A DNA stretch of 64,000 nucleotides from Pomphorhynchus laevis (taxonomy: Eukaryota; Acanthocephala; Palaeacanthocephala; Echinorhynchida; Pomphorhynchidae). How positions within the stretch are numbered: the first letter of the stretch is position 1; each line of letters opens with the position of its first letter. The translations under genes were made by a program, and so were the position numbers. The notes under the pieces were generated by a model, which was not told the origin of the DNA, searched no databases, and saw only the letters and a list, made by a program, of their open reading frames with translations. Where the stretch lies: NCBI GenBank assembly GCA_012934845.2, contig WNNJ02000892.1, positions 38,798 to 102,797 of the forward strand, in the 5' to 3' direction. Shown piece by piece: positions 23,195-33,588 of this stretch.

Positions 23195-24010
23195 AATAAA
23201 AATAAATTTAAAACCATTAGCGAAAATATTTTATGGATGGAAACCAATTGCTCGTGTATGCAATTATTCATTCTATTAACCTGGCAGATTCCGGTTTCCT
23301 GTCAAGAAGATTCAAAAGACAGATTGTCGGTTGTTTCCGGCAACTGTAGTGCCATCTCCGTCATTTTGTTACAAAAGACGGAAACAACGTACAGTTTGCA
23401 CAAGCGGAAATGTTTTCCTTACAACCTGTATCGTTTGTTTTTACAGAAAGGCAGCAGAGGAAAATTTCAGCAGATCATTAAAAGACCGAAACACGAAATG
23501 TAGGCGGTAGGCTCACTGCTGATGAGGTCCACCTACGCTGATTGTAGTGTACAGTGCTGCATCTAGGATTAAAGAATTCACACGAGGATAATTGATGAAG
23601 CCGACCAAATGATGATATTCGCTCGTGTATGCAATTATTCATTCAAATATACTTTATATTAGAATAAGATACTAGATAGTTTTATCAGAGGAAATACATC
23701 ATTAACATGTATTTGGCCCGCTGCTATGTTGGGTAGAGAAGTTAGGGGCCGAAACCTGATAGCATAGCAGTTCCTCCTGATGACCTCTAATTCTTATTCT
23801 GATACAACGTCTGTTATTTATTAGTGAATTCATAAAAATGACTTTTATTTTAAATTTAAATTTTTTTTATTTTAACTTGATATAAATTATAAAAAAGCTT
23901 ATAACAATTATTAATTTTATTATTTAATTGTTAAATTTTGATTTAGCATTATTATGTTTTGTTTATTTTATAATTACATTAAATACGTAGACTCAGTTAG
24001 CTGATTTAAT
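23195..24010 (+). repeat. Naiad 3' end and terminal repeat, interrupted
   Basis: It starts with the last codons of the Naiad RT frame (23200-23240 matches 59600-59645), is interrupted at about 23240-23655 by foreign sequence, and continues with the full terminal repeat: TTTGGCCCGCTGCTATG, TTAGGGGCCGAAACCTGATA, GCATAGCAG, CCTGATGACCTCTAATTC, ending at about 24010. Confidence 0.8.
23250..23644 (+). other. unknown ~370-bp insert with 24-bp direct repeats
   Basis: An exact 24-bp sequence beginning GCTCGTGTATGC lies at 23250-23273 and 23621-23644, enclosing 347 bases. The inside is not AT-rich. It contains a hairpin (GTAGGCGG 23500-23507 / CCACCTAC 23529-23536) and hammerhead-like pieces in permuted order (GACC-GAAA at 23484-23491 and CTGATGA-GGTC at 23519-23529). 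A ~76-codon open frame covers 23270-23503 but resembles nothing I know. It could be a retroposed small RNA, a SINE, or a unit-and-a-bit of a circular-RNA-derived repeat. Confidence 0.55.
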
Positions 24011-24354
24011 TATTAAATTTACTTATAATCTATAATTAACCTACAACAACTGGATTCATAAAAATCTTAAGTTATTAATTATAATTATTGATTTTAAAGA
24101 AGCAATTAAATATTTTTTATAGTTCGCTAAACACCCAGTATATGAATATTTAAAGCATAAAAGCATACATTTGAATATAATATTTTAAATATAATATTTA
24201 AAATTATTTAATATTATAATTATAATATTTAAATATAACATACTATAAAATAGATATCATTTTAAACATATTTTATTAAACTCTTTTGTAAAATTAAAAT
24301 TATTTAATTATTTAATTTTTTAGCATTATTTTTAATTTTAAAAGGAAAGGGTAA
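24011..24354. other. AT-rich spacer
   Basis: More than 80% A+T with no gene; irregular TATAATATTTAAA repeats occur at 24170-24300. Confidence 0.5.
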
Positions 24355-26175
24355 TAAAACACGAGAAATTTGTCCATTACTATTATTATTCCAATACATA
24401 CCAAAGCCAAAAGGTTATTCAGGCAGAGTCCAAAAAAAATAAAACTAATAAAACAAAAGCAAATGGTCAGTCAACGTAGCTAATTAGGGTATTCCAGTGG
24501 TAGTGTTGAATGGCGGCATTGTTCATGTATCCATTTGTAGCATCGTGATTTAAACGTTCTCAAACTGGGGGCTGCAACGACTTCCTCAGGCAACGAATTC
24601 CACATGTTAATTCCTCTCCTTGAGAGTCTATACACTTTTGGTAATCTGCTAAATCTAAATTTATACAAGACTCTGCTATGTCCCCGCAACTGATCTACCC
24701 GCCTAGTGATTACATCGGTGGGATAACCTACCACATCATTCGACATATGCCATAGACATAGCATTTCCAAGGATATGAACCTCTCACGTACCGACAACAT
24801 CCCAATACGACTTAGACCTACATAACAGTCAATACCACTTAAGCCAATACAGAGCCTCGATCCGCGCCTAAGAATATACTCCAGGTCTAATAGTTCTTGC
24901 TTAGTGACAGGGAAACAAGCCTGAATGCAGTACTCCAAGTGTGGCCTGACGATGGAGATGAATAACCTCTTGAACATGTGACAGCTTAACCTGAGGAATG
25001 CATTTTTAATACAATATAACGCCCTAGTAGCTTTACCTAGAAAGAAGTCGGTGTTCAACTTTGTTTTCAAGGATCTATGGACAATACAGGAACCTCCAAA
25101 CCGAAGTAGATACGAAGACTATCACAGATACCTTTTGGGAAGCTTGCAGCTAGTTGACTAGCATCAACACCTACCCAACAACGTTTTTTTAAATTAGAGT
25201 TTTGTGAGGCCCTGTTGAACAGCGACAGTCGCATAGAGAGTACACAGTGATCGCTATTGCCAATTGGTGCGTCATAACGAACACCTGAAACGTCACCCAA
25301 ACACTTAGTAAAGACCAAATCGAGTATAGAAGGCGTCCCTGTCACACAAGTAGGTTCTTTAATATGTTGAACTAGTAGCATCTCGAGTAACAGAAAGTCA
25401 CTAAGTACTTTCCCAATTCCGTGAATTGGTCGTGAATGACTATTTTTCCAGTCTATTTGGAGGATATTGAAGTCACCCAGGAGCAAAATCAGAGGATACA
25501 AAGATAAACTCAGCAAATGTGTTTTAAGATAGTCAAATCTTAATTCATAGTACGGAGAACGGTAAAGGAAGTAGAATCGGGATCGTTGACTATTTCCCAG
25601 TGTAAAAGCAAGACCTTCAAAGGAATAACCAATATCGTCGCGAAAAGCAGATATATTCGATACCAGGAGACTATTTCGTACATAGGCGGCTACCCCACCT
25701 CCACGTTTACCACATGAGCGATCCGTACGTATTAGAAAATAGTTAGGGATGGCAACACAGTCATCCGAAATGTCAGAATGTAGCAATGTTTCGGTTATAC
25801 AAAATACATCAAAACATTTCGAAGAAACTATGAATTTAATTTCCGAGAACTGAGCAAGGAGACTACGAACATTTGAATAACCGACAAAAATGTTCGTATA
25901 ATGGGAAAATGTGACACGCTCGGTGACACTATCAAAGTCGACTAGTTTTCCTACACACGAACCATCACTACTAAAGAGGTCTGACTCTACAGAAGTAAGG
26001 GATGCCACCGGACAGTCGGACGCCACTTGACCACCCGAAAATTCCGGACACATAGGTTGCCCTCTCCGCTTTCCAGCCGTCGATGCAGCTCGTTGAAAGC
26101 CTCGTGTCTTCTCAAACGATCTGTATTAAATTTGACAAAGTTTACAGTGCCAATAATTCGAATGGTCGTGGCATG
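24355..26175 (-). mobile_element. LINE A copy 1, internally deleted
   Basis: From 26175 down: the end of ORF1 (CVRNFRVVKWRPTVRW, overlapping ORF2), the APE endonuclease of ORF2 (26053-25085: GYSNVRSLLAQFSEIK, CITETLLHSD, GKRGGGVAAYVRNS, LLLGDFNILQ, SILDLVFTK, GNSDHCVL), then an abrupt join near 25070-25085 to the RT thumb (LKTKLNTDFFLGKATRALY). The whole RT palm, present in copy 2, is gone. The tail matches copy 2 almost perfectly, through VVAAPSLRTFKSRC and the stop near 24480, to a 3' UTR ending in AATAATAATA. Family: Jockey/CR1 group. Confidence 0.88.
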
Positions 26176-26624
26176 GGATACAGATTATGCAAATCTTATC
26201 GTGATACCTGTGTATATGGGCGCGGACAATAAGTGGTATTTTCTTTGCTTGATGCTTATGTAACAATTATTTATTATATTTAATTATTTATAACTATAAT
26301 TATATATTTTTATTTTTTTTACTATGTTTAATTTATAAATAATATAAAATAGTAGAATCAGTTAGCTGATCTGATTGGTTATTCATTTTTATTACTCTTA
26401 TCCTTCTGTTTGCACACATGCGTAAAGATAATTATTATTTATGAGTTTTTCACTTTAACTCTGGATGGATTTTTGAATTGATTTCTCTTTATTAAATTGA
26501 TTTATTTGAATTGATTACGTCGAATTGATTTCAATTGTTCTCAATTGATTCATTCGGTAGTCGTTAATGCATGATATGCATGACATTCTATAACATCATT
26601 CAGAAATGATGTTATTCATTAGTC
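26176..26624. other. AT-rich spacer with a Naiad end motif
   Basis: No gene seen. At about 26340-26390 lies the terminal motif 'tcagttagctgatctgattg', a remnant of a Naiad tail. Imperfect ATTGATT repeats follow at 26470-26560. Confidence 0.45.
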
Positions 26625-26904
26625 GTTGAAAAACGTATACCGCATTGGTCAATCCAAATGGGAAACGTTTGTATTGTTAAATTTTTCCACAAGCTTCAAA
26701 AGATGAAGCTCCTTAAAAAATATAGTTTCTAATAAACATACAAATAGCGAGTAATAAAATTTGAGTAAGTACTAAGAAATTTCTTATTGCATATTAACGA
26801 TTACTTTAATGATTACTTCAACGGAAGTATATCTATATTGGAACAATATTTCTATATTGGAAGAAAATCGCATAAATACACAATAACCATATACAATTAC
26901 AATT

Positions 26905-27236
26905 ATGGGCAGACGTAAGGGAAACGACATTCTTGAATTCAATTCAAAACAAGTAGGATGTGATGGTGATGGCTGCAATGTCTGGACTACAGTAACTGTA
27001 CCACATAAAGATGCTGAAACATTGAGTAGAAGAACATTCACATGTGGTTTTTGTACTGCGTCAATCGTATATTGTAGTTCATTGACATCAGCAAAGGACA
27101 ATGCTCATTTTAACTTAAAGACACGTAAGTTTCAAGAACAAATTATTGACAAAGAATCTAGCATATGCCAGAGCAAAATCACTACGCCGATGTCGTTACA
27201 CGTCAATTCAAATATGGAACCGAATTTCAAAAAAAT
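26905..27236 (+). pseudogene. LINE D copy 2 ORF1, 5' part
   Basis: ATG 26905 starts MGRRKGNDILEF with the zinc-like CDGDGCNVW and TCGFC. The frame matches copy 1 until LINE B interrupts at the codon after SNMEP (27221). The remaining part resumes at 31085. Confidence 0.9.
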
Positions 27237-27409
27237 ACAGTGAATTCTTAAAACTCATTAAACAGATACAATGTCGGAGCTATCAAACGATAACAGCAAA
27301 AATTATTCAAAAATCAACGATAATCCTACAAAAAAGGCAAATTAAAGGTAAATCTAACTACAGATCCAAATAACAAGGTTAGTAATTTTTCTATGGTATC
27401 AGTTGATGG

Positions 27410-28474
27410 GGAGGTGCTTCCCCCATTCCTAAATTAAAGAATTTGCTAATAATTAAAGTTAAGAAACCGACTGAAAAACATGATCTCTACAACAAATTTT
27501 TGAGATCCTTCACCAAACAGTTTCAGAACAGGGTTCTATTTAACTCTGTTAGGTTACACCCTGCGGAGGTGAAGATATCTTTTGTCTCGAATGACCTTGC
27601 CGCAAACTACATGGAGTACTTCTCCGCCAATTTAGCTGAATATGGTGAAATTTCATCCAAGCCTATCCTAGCATCGCTAAAAGTTTCAAATCTTCCCTGC
27701 TCAATGGAAGAAGAAGATATACGTTCTTTTATGGAAACATTCAAAGTCACCAATCTGAGGTCAATCCGGGGTAAGGACGGGAACCCTATCCCGGTTGGCT
27801 TTTGCAATGCTCCCGTAAATATTGCTGAATCCCTGTCTAATTCTACGTCGAATCCCTTTATGGGTTTTAATATTAAATTCACGATCACAGAGAGGGATGA
27901 TCTGACCTATCCCCACTGCAGCCGGTGTCACAAATGGGGACACTGGGCCTCCAGCTGCAGTGGGACCCTTTCCTGTGGGGTCTGTAGCTCCACCAGCTGT
28001 CCATCTCTTACAACTACGGATCGCTGTGATGCCCCCCTTTCCTGCTCGAATTGCGGGGGGTGCCATCCTGCTTGGAGCAGGAAATGCTCTCTATTCAAAG
28101 AATATAGACAATTATTCTTGTTGAAACCGCCCAATCCGGCCAAGTCCTTCGCGGTCGCTGCAGCTCCACGTATGGATGACGCTGACATTCTACGGATTAT
28201 CGACTTAAAGACTTCGAATGCTCTTCGGCAGATGGAGGAGTTAGTACGCTCCATCCTAACCGTTATCGGGACTAATCCTGTGCTTCCTATTTCCTCGGTT
28301 CCGGAGTCGAAAAAAAGAGGGGCTTCAGCCCATGCCGTTCCCCCGCTCAAGATTGGGAAGCTAATCCAACAGAAGACTAATAGGGGAAATGAAGATACTG
28401 CCCAGGGGCAAGTACCTTCCTTGGAGGAGGCTTGTGGTGGGAAGGGCAACCTTCCTGCACCTAGCTTTGTCTAG
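27410..28474 (+). CDS. LINE B ORF1, zinc-knuckle gag-like protein
   Basis: The frame is open from about 27407 to 28474. It has three knuckle-type motifs: CSRCHKWGHWASSC (C-x2-C-x4-H-x4-C, about 27921-27960), CGVCSSTSC, and CSNCGGCHPAWSRKC. The upstream part has a PILASLKVSNLPCSMEEED block shared with the copies at 39.7 and 46.1 kb. No ATG lies near the frame start; an ATG at 27271 (MSELSNDN) matches the position of the ORF1 start in copy 3 (45734) but is in another frame, so the N-terminus is probably frameshifted here. The role is RNA/DNA binding in the transposition particle. It lies 33 bases upstream of ORF2. Confidence 0.8.
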   Translation, partial: GGASPIPKLKNLLIIKVKKPTEKHDLYNKFLRSFTKQFQNRVLFNSVRLHPAEVKISFVSNDLAANYMEYFSANLAEYGEISSKPILASLKVSNLPCSMEEEDIRSFMETFKVTNLRSIRGKDGNPIPVGFCNAPVNIAESLSNSTSNPFMGFNIKFTITERDDLTYPHCSRCHKWGHWASSCSGTLSCGVCSSTSCPSLTTTDRCDAPLSCSNCGGCHPAWSRKCSLFKEYRQLFLLKPPNPAKSFAVAAAPRMDDADILRIIDLKTSNALRQMEELVRSILTVIGTNPVLPISSVPESKKRGASAHAVPPLKIGKLIQQKTNRGNEDTAQGQVPSLEEACGGKGNLPAPSFV

Positions 28475-28507
28475 GTAGGCAATCCCCCATCCAACTAATC
28501 CATCACA

Positions 28508-30967
28508 ATGCAGAGTACTCGTGAGCCTTTTTCACTGAATATCCTTCAGTGGAACTCGGGAGGTGCTTCCGCCCTTAGACTTCTATCTGGTAGAGATGCA
28601 GATGTTATAGTCCTTCAGGAGACGCGGTCTATCCGTCTCCCCCAGGACATTACTCGATTTATCCCAAAGCATATTTGTTCCCACTATACTCCGTACATAA
28701 CCCCACCTCACTCCTCTTCATCTCAAGGACTCTTGACCTTAGTTAAGTGCTCCTTAAGGTCTTCCCTCCTATTAAACTACTCATGTCCAGCCCTTTCTTG
28801 TTTAGTAGTTTCACTCAGTAAGAACGGTAAACGCATAAGTCTAGCCAATATCTACATCCGTCCAGGGGAAATTCACAAGAACCGTGACCTTCTGGATAGC
28901 ATTATTGACAGCGGTTATGACATGTTACTTGGAGATTTCAACGACAGAACTGGTCGTTGGATCAATGCAGCACTTCGCAGAGCTAGGAACGGTTATCTTA
29001 TTCACAAACCCCCGTCACCTACCTTTCATTGCACATCAACAAATTCTATCCTCGACATTTTACTGCTTCACTCGAGGTGGTTGTTAAAACCCTTCTGCAC
29101 GGAGCAGTCGCGCCAGCAATTGTCCACCTCTCATGACCTAATTCGTTGGAGGATTGAGGAAGATATGTTGCTTCGAAGGAGGTTTCACTTTGATCCGATC
29201 AGAGTGGCCCTCTTTCAAGCGGCTATCCAACTCTTTCCCTTAATAGGAAATAAGAGTTTGACCAAATTTAATACCTACCTCTTTTCGCAAGCTACCGCGA
29301 TTCTATCGACTACCTATAAAGGTCGTATATACAATCCCACTCCGACAAAACTCAAGGTCCTAGCAAAATTACTGAACCTCCCTAATCTCTCTGCTTCCGC
29401 CGAACAGGCTCTCTCGAATGAATACTGGAGCACTAGATACAGGTTCCAGCTGAGTAGGGATAGGACGAGTATAGCTCGCCTTAATCCTTCTCAGTCTTCC
29501 TTTTGGAAGATTTTCAAGAAGGAGAAGTTTGTTTGCTGGAAGGATAGAGCATTGCGTTGGATAGGGAATGTAGGCCTTGATAAAGTTTTAGAGGAGTCAC
29601 TGGCCCTACACAACTATGGAGCCACTCTATCACCTCAACCAATCCCGCCTTGGTGTAACTTCAGGAGTAGGGATCTATCTGTTACGGATATCCTTAACTC
29701 CTGGGGTCCACTCCCGGGCATCTCCAAATCCGTCGTTCCACTTTCCTCTCGGGTCTGTCAGCTTTTGACAGCTGATCAGAGAAGGGAGGTGGCCGTCACA
29801 ATGCTTTTAGCCTCCCCATCCGATGTAGCAGGCATCAATATTAGTAAGCGTGTTTTTATTCCTAAGAAAAAATCCTGCTCATGCCCTAAAGATCTGCGAC
29901 CCATTTCGATTCAAAATGCCCTCGTGTCGATTTACGAAAAAGCGCTTGCGCGTAAAATCCGCGACCATTTAAGTAGGCGTAATTTGATCCCTCCAGGTTT
30001 TCATGGGTTCGTCAAAGGTCGCTCGGTCCATTCAGCAGTTGGTGAGGTGGAGCAGTTTTGTCGGGATAATAGCCATCGTCTAGTTGTGGCTGTTTTCCTT
30101 GACTTTTCTGCTGCATTTGACCGCATCTCCATTCCTTTTGTGATCTCTTCTCTCAGGTCCCTCGGGTTGCCTGCGAGAATTTTGAACAGAGTGGAGATCC
30201 TGTTGTTTACCAAGCGATTTTACTATGAAGACGACCCTGATGCGCGTCAGTTCTACCCTATTACGGGTGTACCTCAAGGATCCCCACTTTCTCCTATCTT
30301 ATATCTTGCTGCCTCTATTAAACTATTCAAAATATTTAAACGCGAACAACGTCTTGTGGTGTACGCTGATGACACCACAGCACTGTTCACTGGGCACAGG
30401 TGTAAAGACGTAGTCTCTGACATCAGCCGTTTCTTTTTAAGATTAAAAGATCAGTTACCCATATCCAATCTTATTTTAAACTCAGCTAAATCGCAGGTGG
30501 TTGTCTTTCATGGCACACCTGCTACAAAGAAAAAACTTAAGAGATTAGCACTCTCTGCGCTCTCCTCCATATTTGCCTCTGAACCACTTCCCACCTTCAC
30601 AAGTCGAGTAAAATACCTGGGGTTCACTGTTACGGTGAACTGGTCGGCGAAAGCTGACCTGGATAGACTCAAACGTATCCTGAAGAAAGCTAGGTGGGCC
30701 CTGAAACGGGCTCAGCATCTGTTATTGAAAGGGAAAACCCAGGTGCGCCTTTGGGGTACCTGGGCTATCTCGGGACTTGTCTTCTTTTCAAGAGGACGTC
30801 CCCCAGAGCAAAGGCTAAGGTTTCTTGAGCTCCTCGTCTCTCGTTTACCCAGCATAGTCCGCGCCGATTGGATTCTTCGGGGGGTGAAAGACCCCGGGTG
30901 GTTCAGTCGGAAGGCGGCGTGTTGGATCGGTTGGGGGGCTCAGATCCCCCTGGACCTGAGGCCATAG
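28508..30967 (+). CDS. LINE B ORF2, intact APE endonuclease-RT
   Basis: ATG 28508 starts MQSTREPFSLNILQWNSGG and the frame is open for 819 codons. The APE endonuclease (residues about 10-215) shows LQWNSGG, VIVLQETRS, LANIYIRPG, MLLGDFNDRTGRW, SILDILLLH and SHDLIRW. The RT (about 440-700) shows PISIQNALVSIYEKALARK, HGFVKGRSVHSAVGE, AVFLDFSAAFDRIS, GVPQGSPLSPILY, and VVYADDTTALF (catalytic YADD near residue 618), then LNSAKSQVVVF and VKYLGFTVT. The C-terminus is Trp-rich (CWIGWGAQIP). No RNase H domain is seen. Reaction: nicking the target and priming cDNA synthesis on it. It belongs to the I/Jockey-like group by layout. Confidence 0.92.
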   Translation: MQSTREPFSLNILQWNSGGASALRLLSGRDADVIVLQETRSIRLPQDITRFIPKHICSHYTPYITPPHSSSSQGLLTLVKCSLRSSLLLNYSCPALSCLVVSLSKNGKRISLANIYIRPGEIHKNRDLLDSIIDSGYDMLLGDFNDRTGRWINAALRRARNGYLIHKPPSPTFHCTSTNSILDILLLHSRWLLKPFCTEQSRQQLSTSHDLIRWRIEEDMLLRRRFHFDPIRVALFQAAIQLFPLIGNKSLTKFNTYLFSQATAILSTTYKGRIYNPTPTKLKVLAKLLNLPNLSASAEQALSNEYWSTRYRFQLSRDRTSIARLNPSQSSFWKIFKKEKFVCWKDRALRWIGNVGLDKVLEESLALHNYGATLSPQPIPPWCNFRSRDLSVTDILNSWGPLPGISKSVVPLSSRVCQLLTADQRREVAVTMLLASPSDVAGINISKRVFIPKKKSCSCPKDLRPISIQNALVSIYEKALARKIRDHLSRRNLIPPGFHGFVKGRSVHSAVGEVEQFCRDNSHRLVVAVFLDFSAAFDRISIPFVISSLRSLGLPARILNRVEILLFTKRFYYEDDPDARQFYPITGVPQGSPLSPILYLAASIKLFKIFKREQRLVVYADDTTALFTGHRCKDVVSDISRFFLRLKDQLPISNLILNSAKSQVVVFHGTPATKKKLKRLALSALSSIFASEPLPTFTSRVKYLGFTVTVNWSAKADLDRLKRILKKARWALKRAQHLLLKGKTQVRLWGTWAISGLVFFSRGRPPEQRLRFLELLVSRLPSIVRADWILRGVKDPGWFSRKAACWIGWGAQIPLDLRP

Positions 30968-31084
30968 AAGAAGAAAAGAGTTAGAAGACTGAAGAGCTAC
31001 TGACTTTCTATTGTTGTGTCTAATCTGGTTTATTGCATGTTTCTTTTTCTTTTTTTGTGTAGTTAAGAAAGTCTTTATTTATTT

Positions 31085-31828
31085 AAATATGGAACCAGAC
31101 GTAATAGATGCTTCAAGTTCGACTCGCATTTGGACACGAGGACATAAACATTCACGGACGGTGTATAAACATAGAACAAATCTCAATGACAGCACTGTGA
31201 TTGCAAACGACAAGGATTAAGTTACACATGCGAATATTCCTAAATGGCCTTCACCTTTATCTGACATATTCGCGGAACACAGTCCTAAGAACCACAATAT
31301 ATTGATTTCTACTCCTGTTCGACCAATGAATTTATTAAAGCAGCCTTTAAGTAGAACGCAGACAAGAGACGATGATAGAGTGTGCAATGATGTGGCAGTC
31401 GGAAATGAAAATGAACTGAAATCCAAGGATTTGACAGATAAGACATTTGTTGAAATTATCAATATTAGGAATCGTGCTAGAAACAGAAATAATTGCATAA
31501 TTTTTGCTAACATCACTCAATCTTCTGCAGACAACGTTCAGACCCGTGTGGATGATGACGTAGTTTCTATTCGTAAGGTCTTTTCGGATATATTCGTTCA
31601 GGGTGAAGAGGATATTGCGCGTAGTCTCAATGTCAAAAGCTTATTTCGTCTCGGTTAAAAAGCACAACATAAACCACGATTACTTAAAGTAGTATTTGAT
31701 TCTGCAGATAATACAAGATCAGTTTTAGCTAGAGGTTATCGCTTGAAAGGTAAGACGACAAAAATTTTTAAAGATCTCTCGGTTGAGGAAAGATTGTTGC
31801 TTAATAATGCTCGTGCTAATCTAGCATT
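31085..31828 (+). pseudogene. LINE D copy 2 ORF1, middle part
   Basis: It resumes with NMEPDVIDASSSTRIWTRG and runs through FANITQSSADNVQ, SLFRLG and FKDLSVEERLLL to LAF at 31828, where LINE A interrupts. Stops after NDKD (about 31219) and after FRLG (31657) are private to this copy; copy 1 reads through both. Confidence 0.85.
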
Positions 31829-33375
31829 TATTATTTATTATTATTCCAATACATACCAAAGCCAAAAGGCTACTCAGGCAGAGTCCAAAAAAAATAAAAC
31901 TAATAAAACAAAAGCAAATGGTCAGTCAACGTAGCTAATTAGGGTATTCCAGTGGTAGTGTTGAATGGCGGCATTGTTCATGTATCCATTTGTAGCATCG
32001 TGATTTAAACGTTCTCAAACTGGGGGCTGCAACGACTTCCTCAGGCAACGAATTCCACATGTTAATTCCTCTCCTTGAGAGTCTATACACTTTTGGTAAT
32101 CTGCCAAATCTAAATTTATACAAGACTCTGCTATGTCCCCGCAACTGATCTACCCGCCTAGTGATTACATCGGTGGGATAACCTACCACATCATTCGACA
32201 TATGCCATAGACATAGCATTTCCAAGGATATGAACCTCTCACGTACCGACAATATCCCAATACGACTTAGACGTACATAATAGTCAATACCACTTAAGCC
32301 AATACAGAGCCTCGATCCGCGCCTAAGAATAGACTCCAGGTCTAATAGTTCTTGCTTAGTGACAGGGCAACAAGCCTGAATGCAGTGCTCCAAGTGTGGC
32401 CTGACGATGGAGATGAATAACCTCTTGAACATGTGACAGCTTAACCTGAGGAATGCATTTTTAATACAATATAACGCCCTAGTAGCTTTACCTAGAAAGA
32501 AGTCGGTGTTCAACTTTGTTTTCAAGGATCTATGGACAATAATCCCTAAATCCTTATGATGAGACACTTCCTTCAAGACCATATCTCCAATAAAGTACCT
32601 TAGAGTTTCAATAGGGCGACCTAGTTGCATGAGGACACATTTATCAACAGTCCACCGTAGTCCGGTAGAATCGCACCACTTGATCAGGGTGTTTAGATCA
32701 TTTTGTAACGATACTCGATCAGCAGGACTTCTAATGATCGACCAAATCTTTAGATCGTCTGCAAACGCTAGATGAGAGCATGATAAGCGGAGTAACAGAT
32801 CATTAATAAGGATTATAAAGAGCAGTGGGCCAAGGACTGATCCCTGCGGTACGCCAGAATTAATATTTACCGAATAAGAAAACACACCCCCCACACAAAC
32901 TCGGAAAGACCTATTCGATAGAAATTCCCTGACCCACTCACAAATATATGAATGAAGTCCATAGTGATACAGTAAAGACACTATGCCGTCGTGTGGTACC
33001 CTATCAAAAGCTTTCGAAAAATCAAGGAATACTGTATGAACTTGAAACCCAACCCCCAGAGCATCAGCCCATTTTTCGAGCGCAGTTAGTAGGTTAGTAA
33101 GGCATGAACGTCCGATCCTGAAACCATGTTGAGATTCAACCAATATGTGATTACGATCCAAATGATCCCTGATTCTACTAGCAATGATTCTTTCTAAAAG
33201 TTTGCAGAATACGCTAGTCAAGCTAATGGGCCGAAAGTCCGCGCAAAAGCAAGCAGGATGCTTTTTGGGAATAGGCACCACAATTGCACACTTCCAACTG
33301 TCAGGAATCCAAGATGTGTCTAAGCTGTATCTGAAGAACATAGTTAAATCATTGCTCAGTTCGTCAGGGAGTTAG
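31829..33375 (-). mobile_element. LINE A copy 2, intact RT half
   Basis: The minus strand from 33341 to 31935 is an uninterrupted 468-codon frame beginning inside the RT. It shows [64 protein letters not shown] and LAFADDLKIW (FADD near 32760), then LRYFIGDMVLKEVSHHKDLG and the C-terminal NMWNSLPEEVVAAPS. The 5' portion (ORF1, endonuclease) is missing. The 3' UTR ends in (AAT)n at 31829-31845, against LINE D ORF1. Its RT fills in the segment deleted from copy 1. Confidence 0.9.
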
Positions 33376-33545
33376 TTAAATAGTTAAAGACATTTAAAGA
33401 AATAGTTAAATAGTTAAATAGTTAGACATAGTTAAACCACTTGATCAGGGAGTTTAGATCATTTTGAAACGATACTCGATCAGCAGAAGATCGAATGAGA
33501 GACTGATCTCTCATTTTAGAAGATCAAATGGAGAGACTGATCTAA
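33365..33545. repeat. scrambled 5' junction of LINE A copy 2
   Basis: An array of 'tagttaaa' units (33365-33435) is followed by a ~50-bp piece (33437-33487) that repeats LINE A RT sequence from 32678-32731 in the same orientation. Then come two versions of LINE D target sequence ('agaagatc' ... 'gagactgatct' at 33486-33510 and 33519-33544). The second version continues LINE D. This looks like a patchwork made during 5' end resolution. Confidence 0.75.
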
Positions 33546-33588
33546 TGATAAGAAATTTTCGAGTAGTTCGTCGGCGACCATTCGTGCG

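Larger units (their letters stand above)
27222..31084 (+). mobile_element. LINE B copy 1, full length and nearly intact
   Basis: A 3.86-kb insertion inside LINE D ORF1, flanked by an exact 12-bp target duplication AAATATGGAACC (27210-27221 and 31085-31096). It has a short 5' leader, a zinc-knuckle ORF1, a complete 819-codon ORF2 and a ~115-bp 3' UTR. At least three more copies lie at 43.7-45.6, 45.7-52.9 and 56.1-61.4 kb, all on the plus strand, plus a diverged piece at 39.5-39.9 kb (-). This is the most intact element in the window and the best candidate for recent activity. Confidence 0.92.

Noticed and set aside
27607-28449. Minus-strand frames over LINE B ORF1
   Set aside because: These are shadows of the zinc-knuckle ORF1 on the plus strand.
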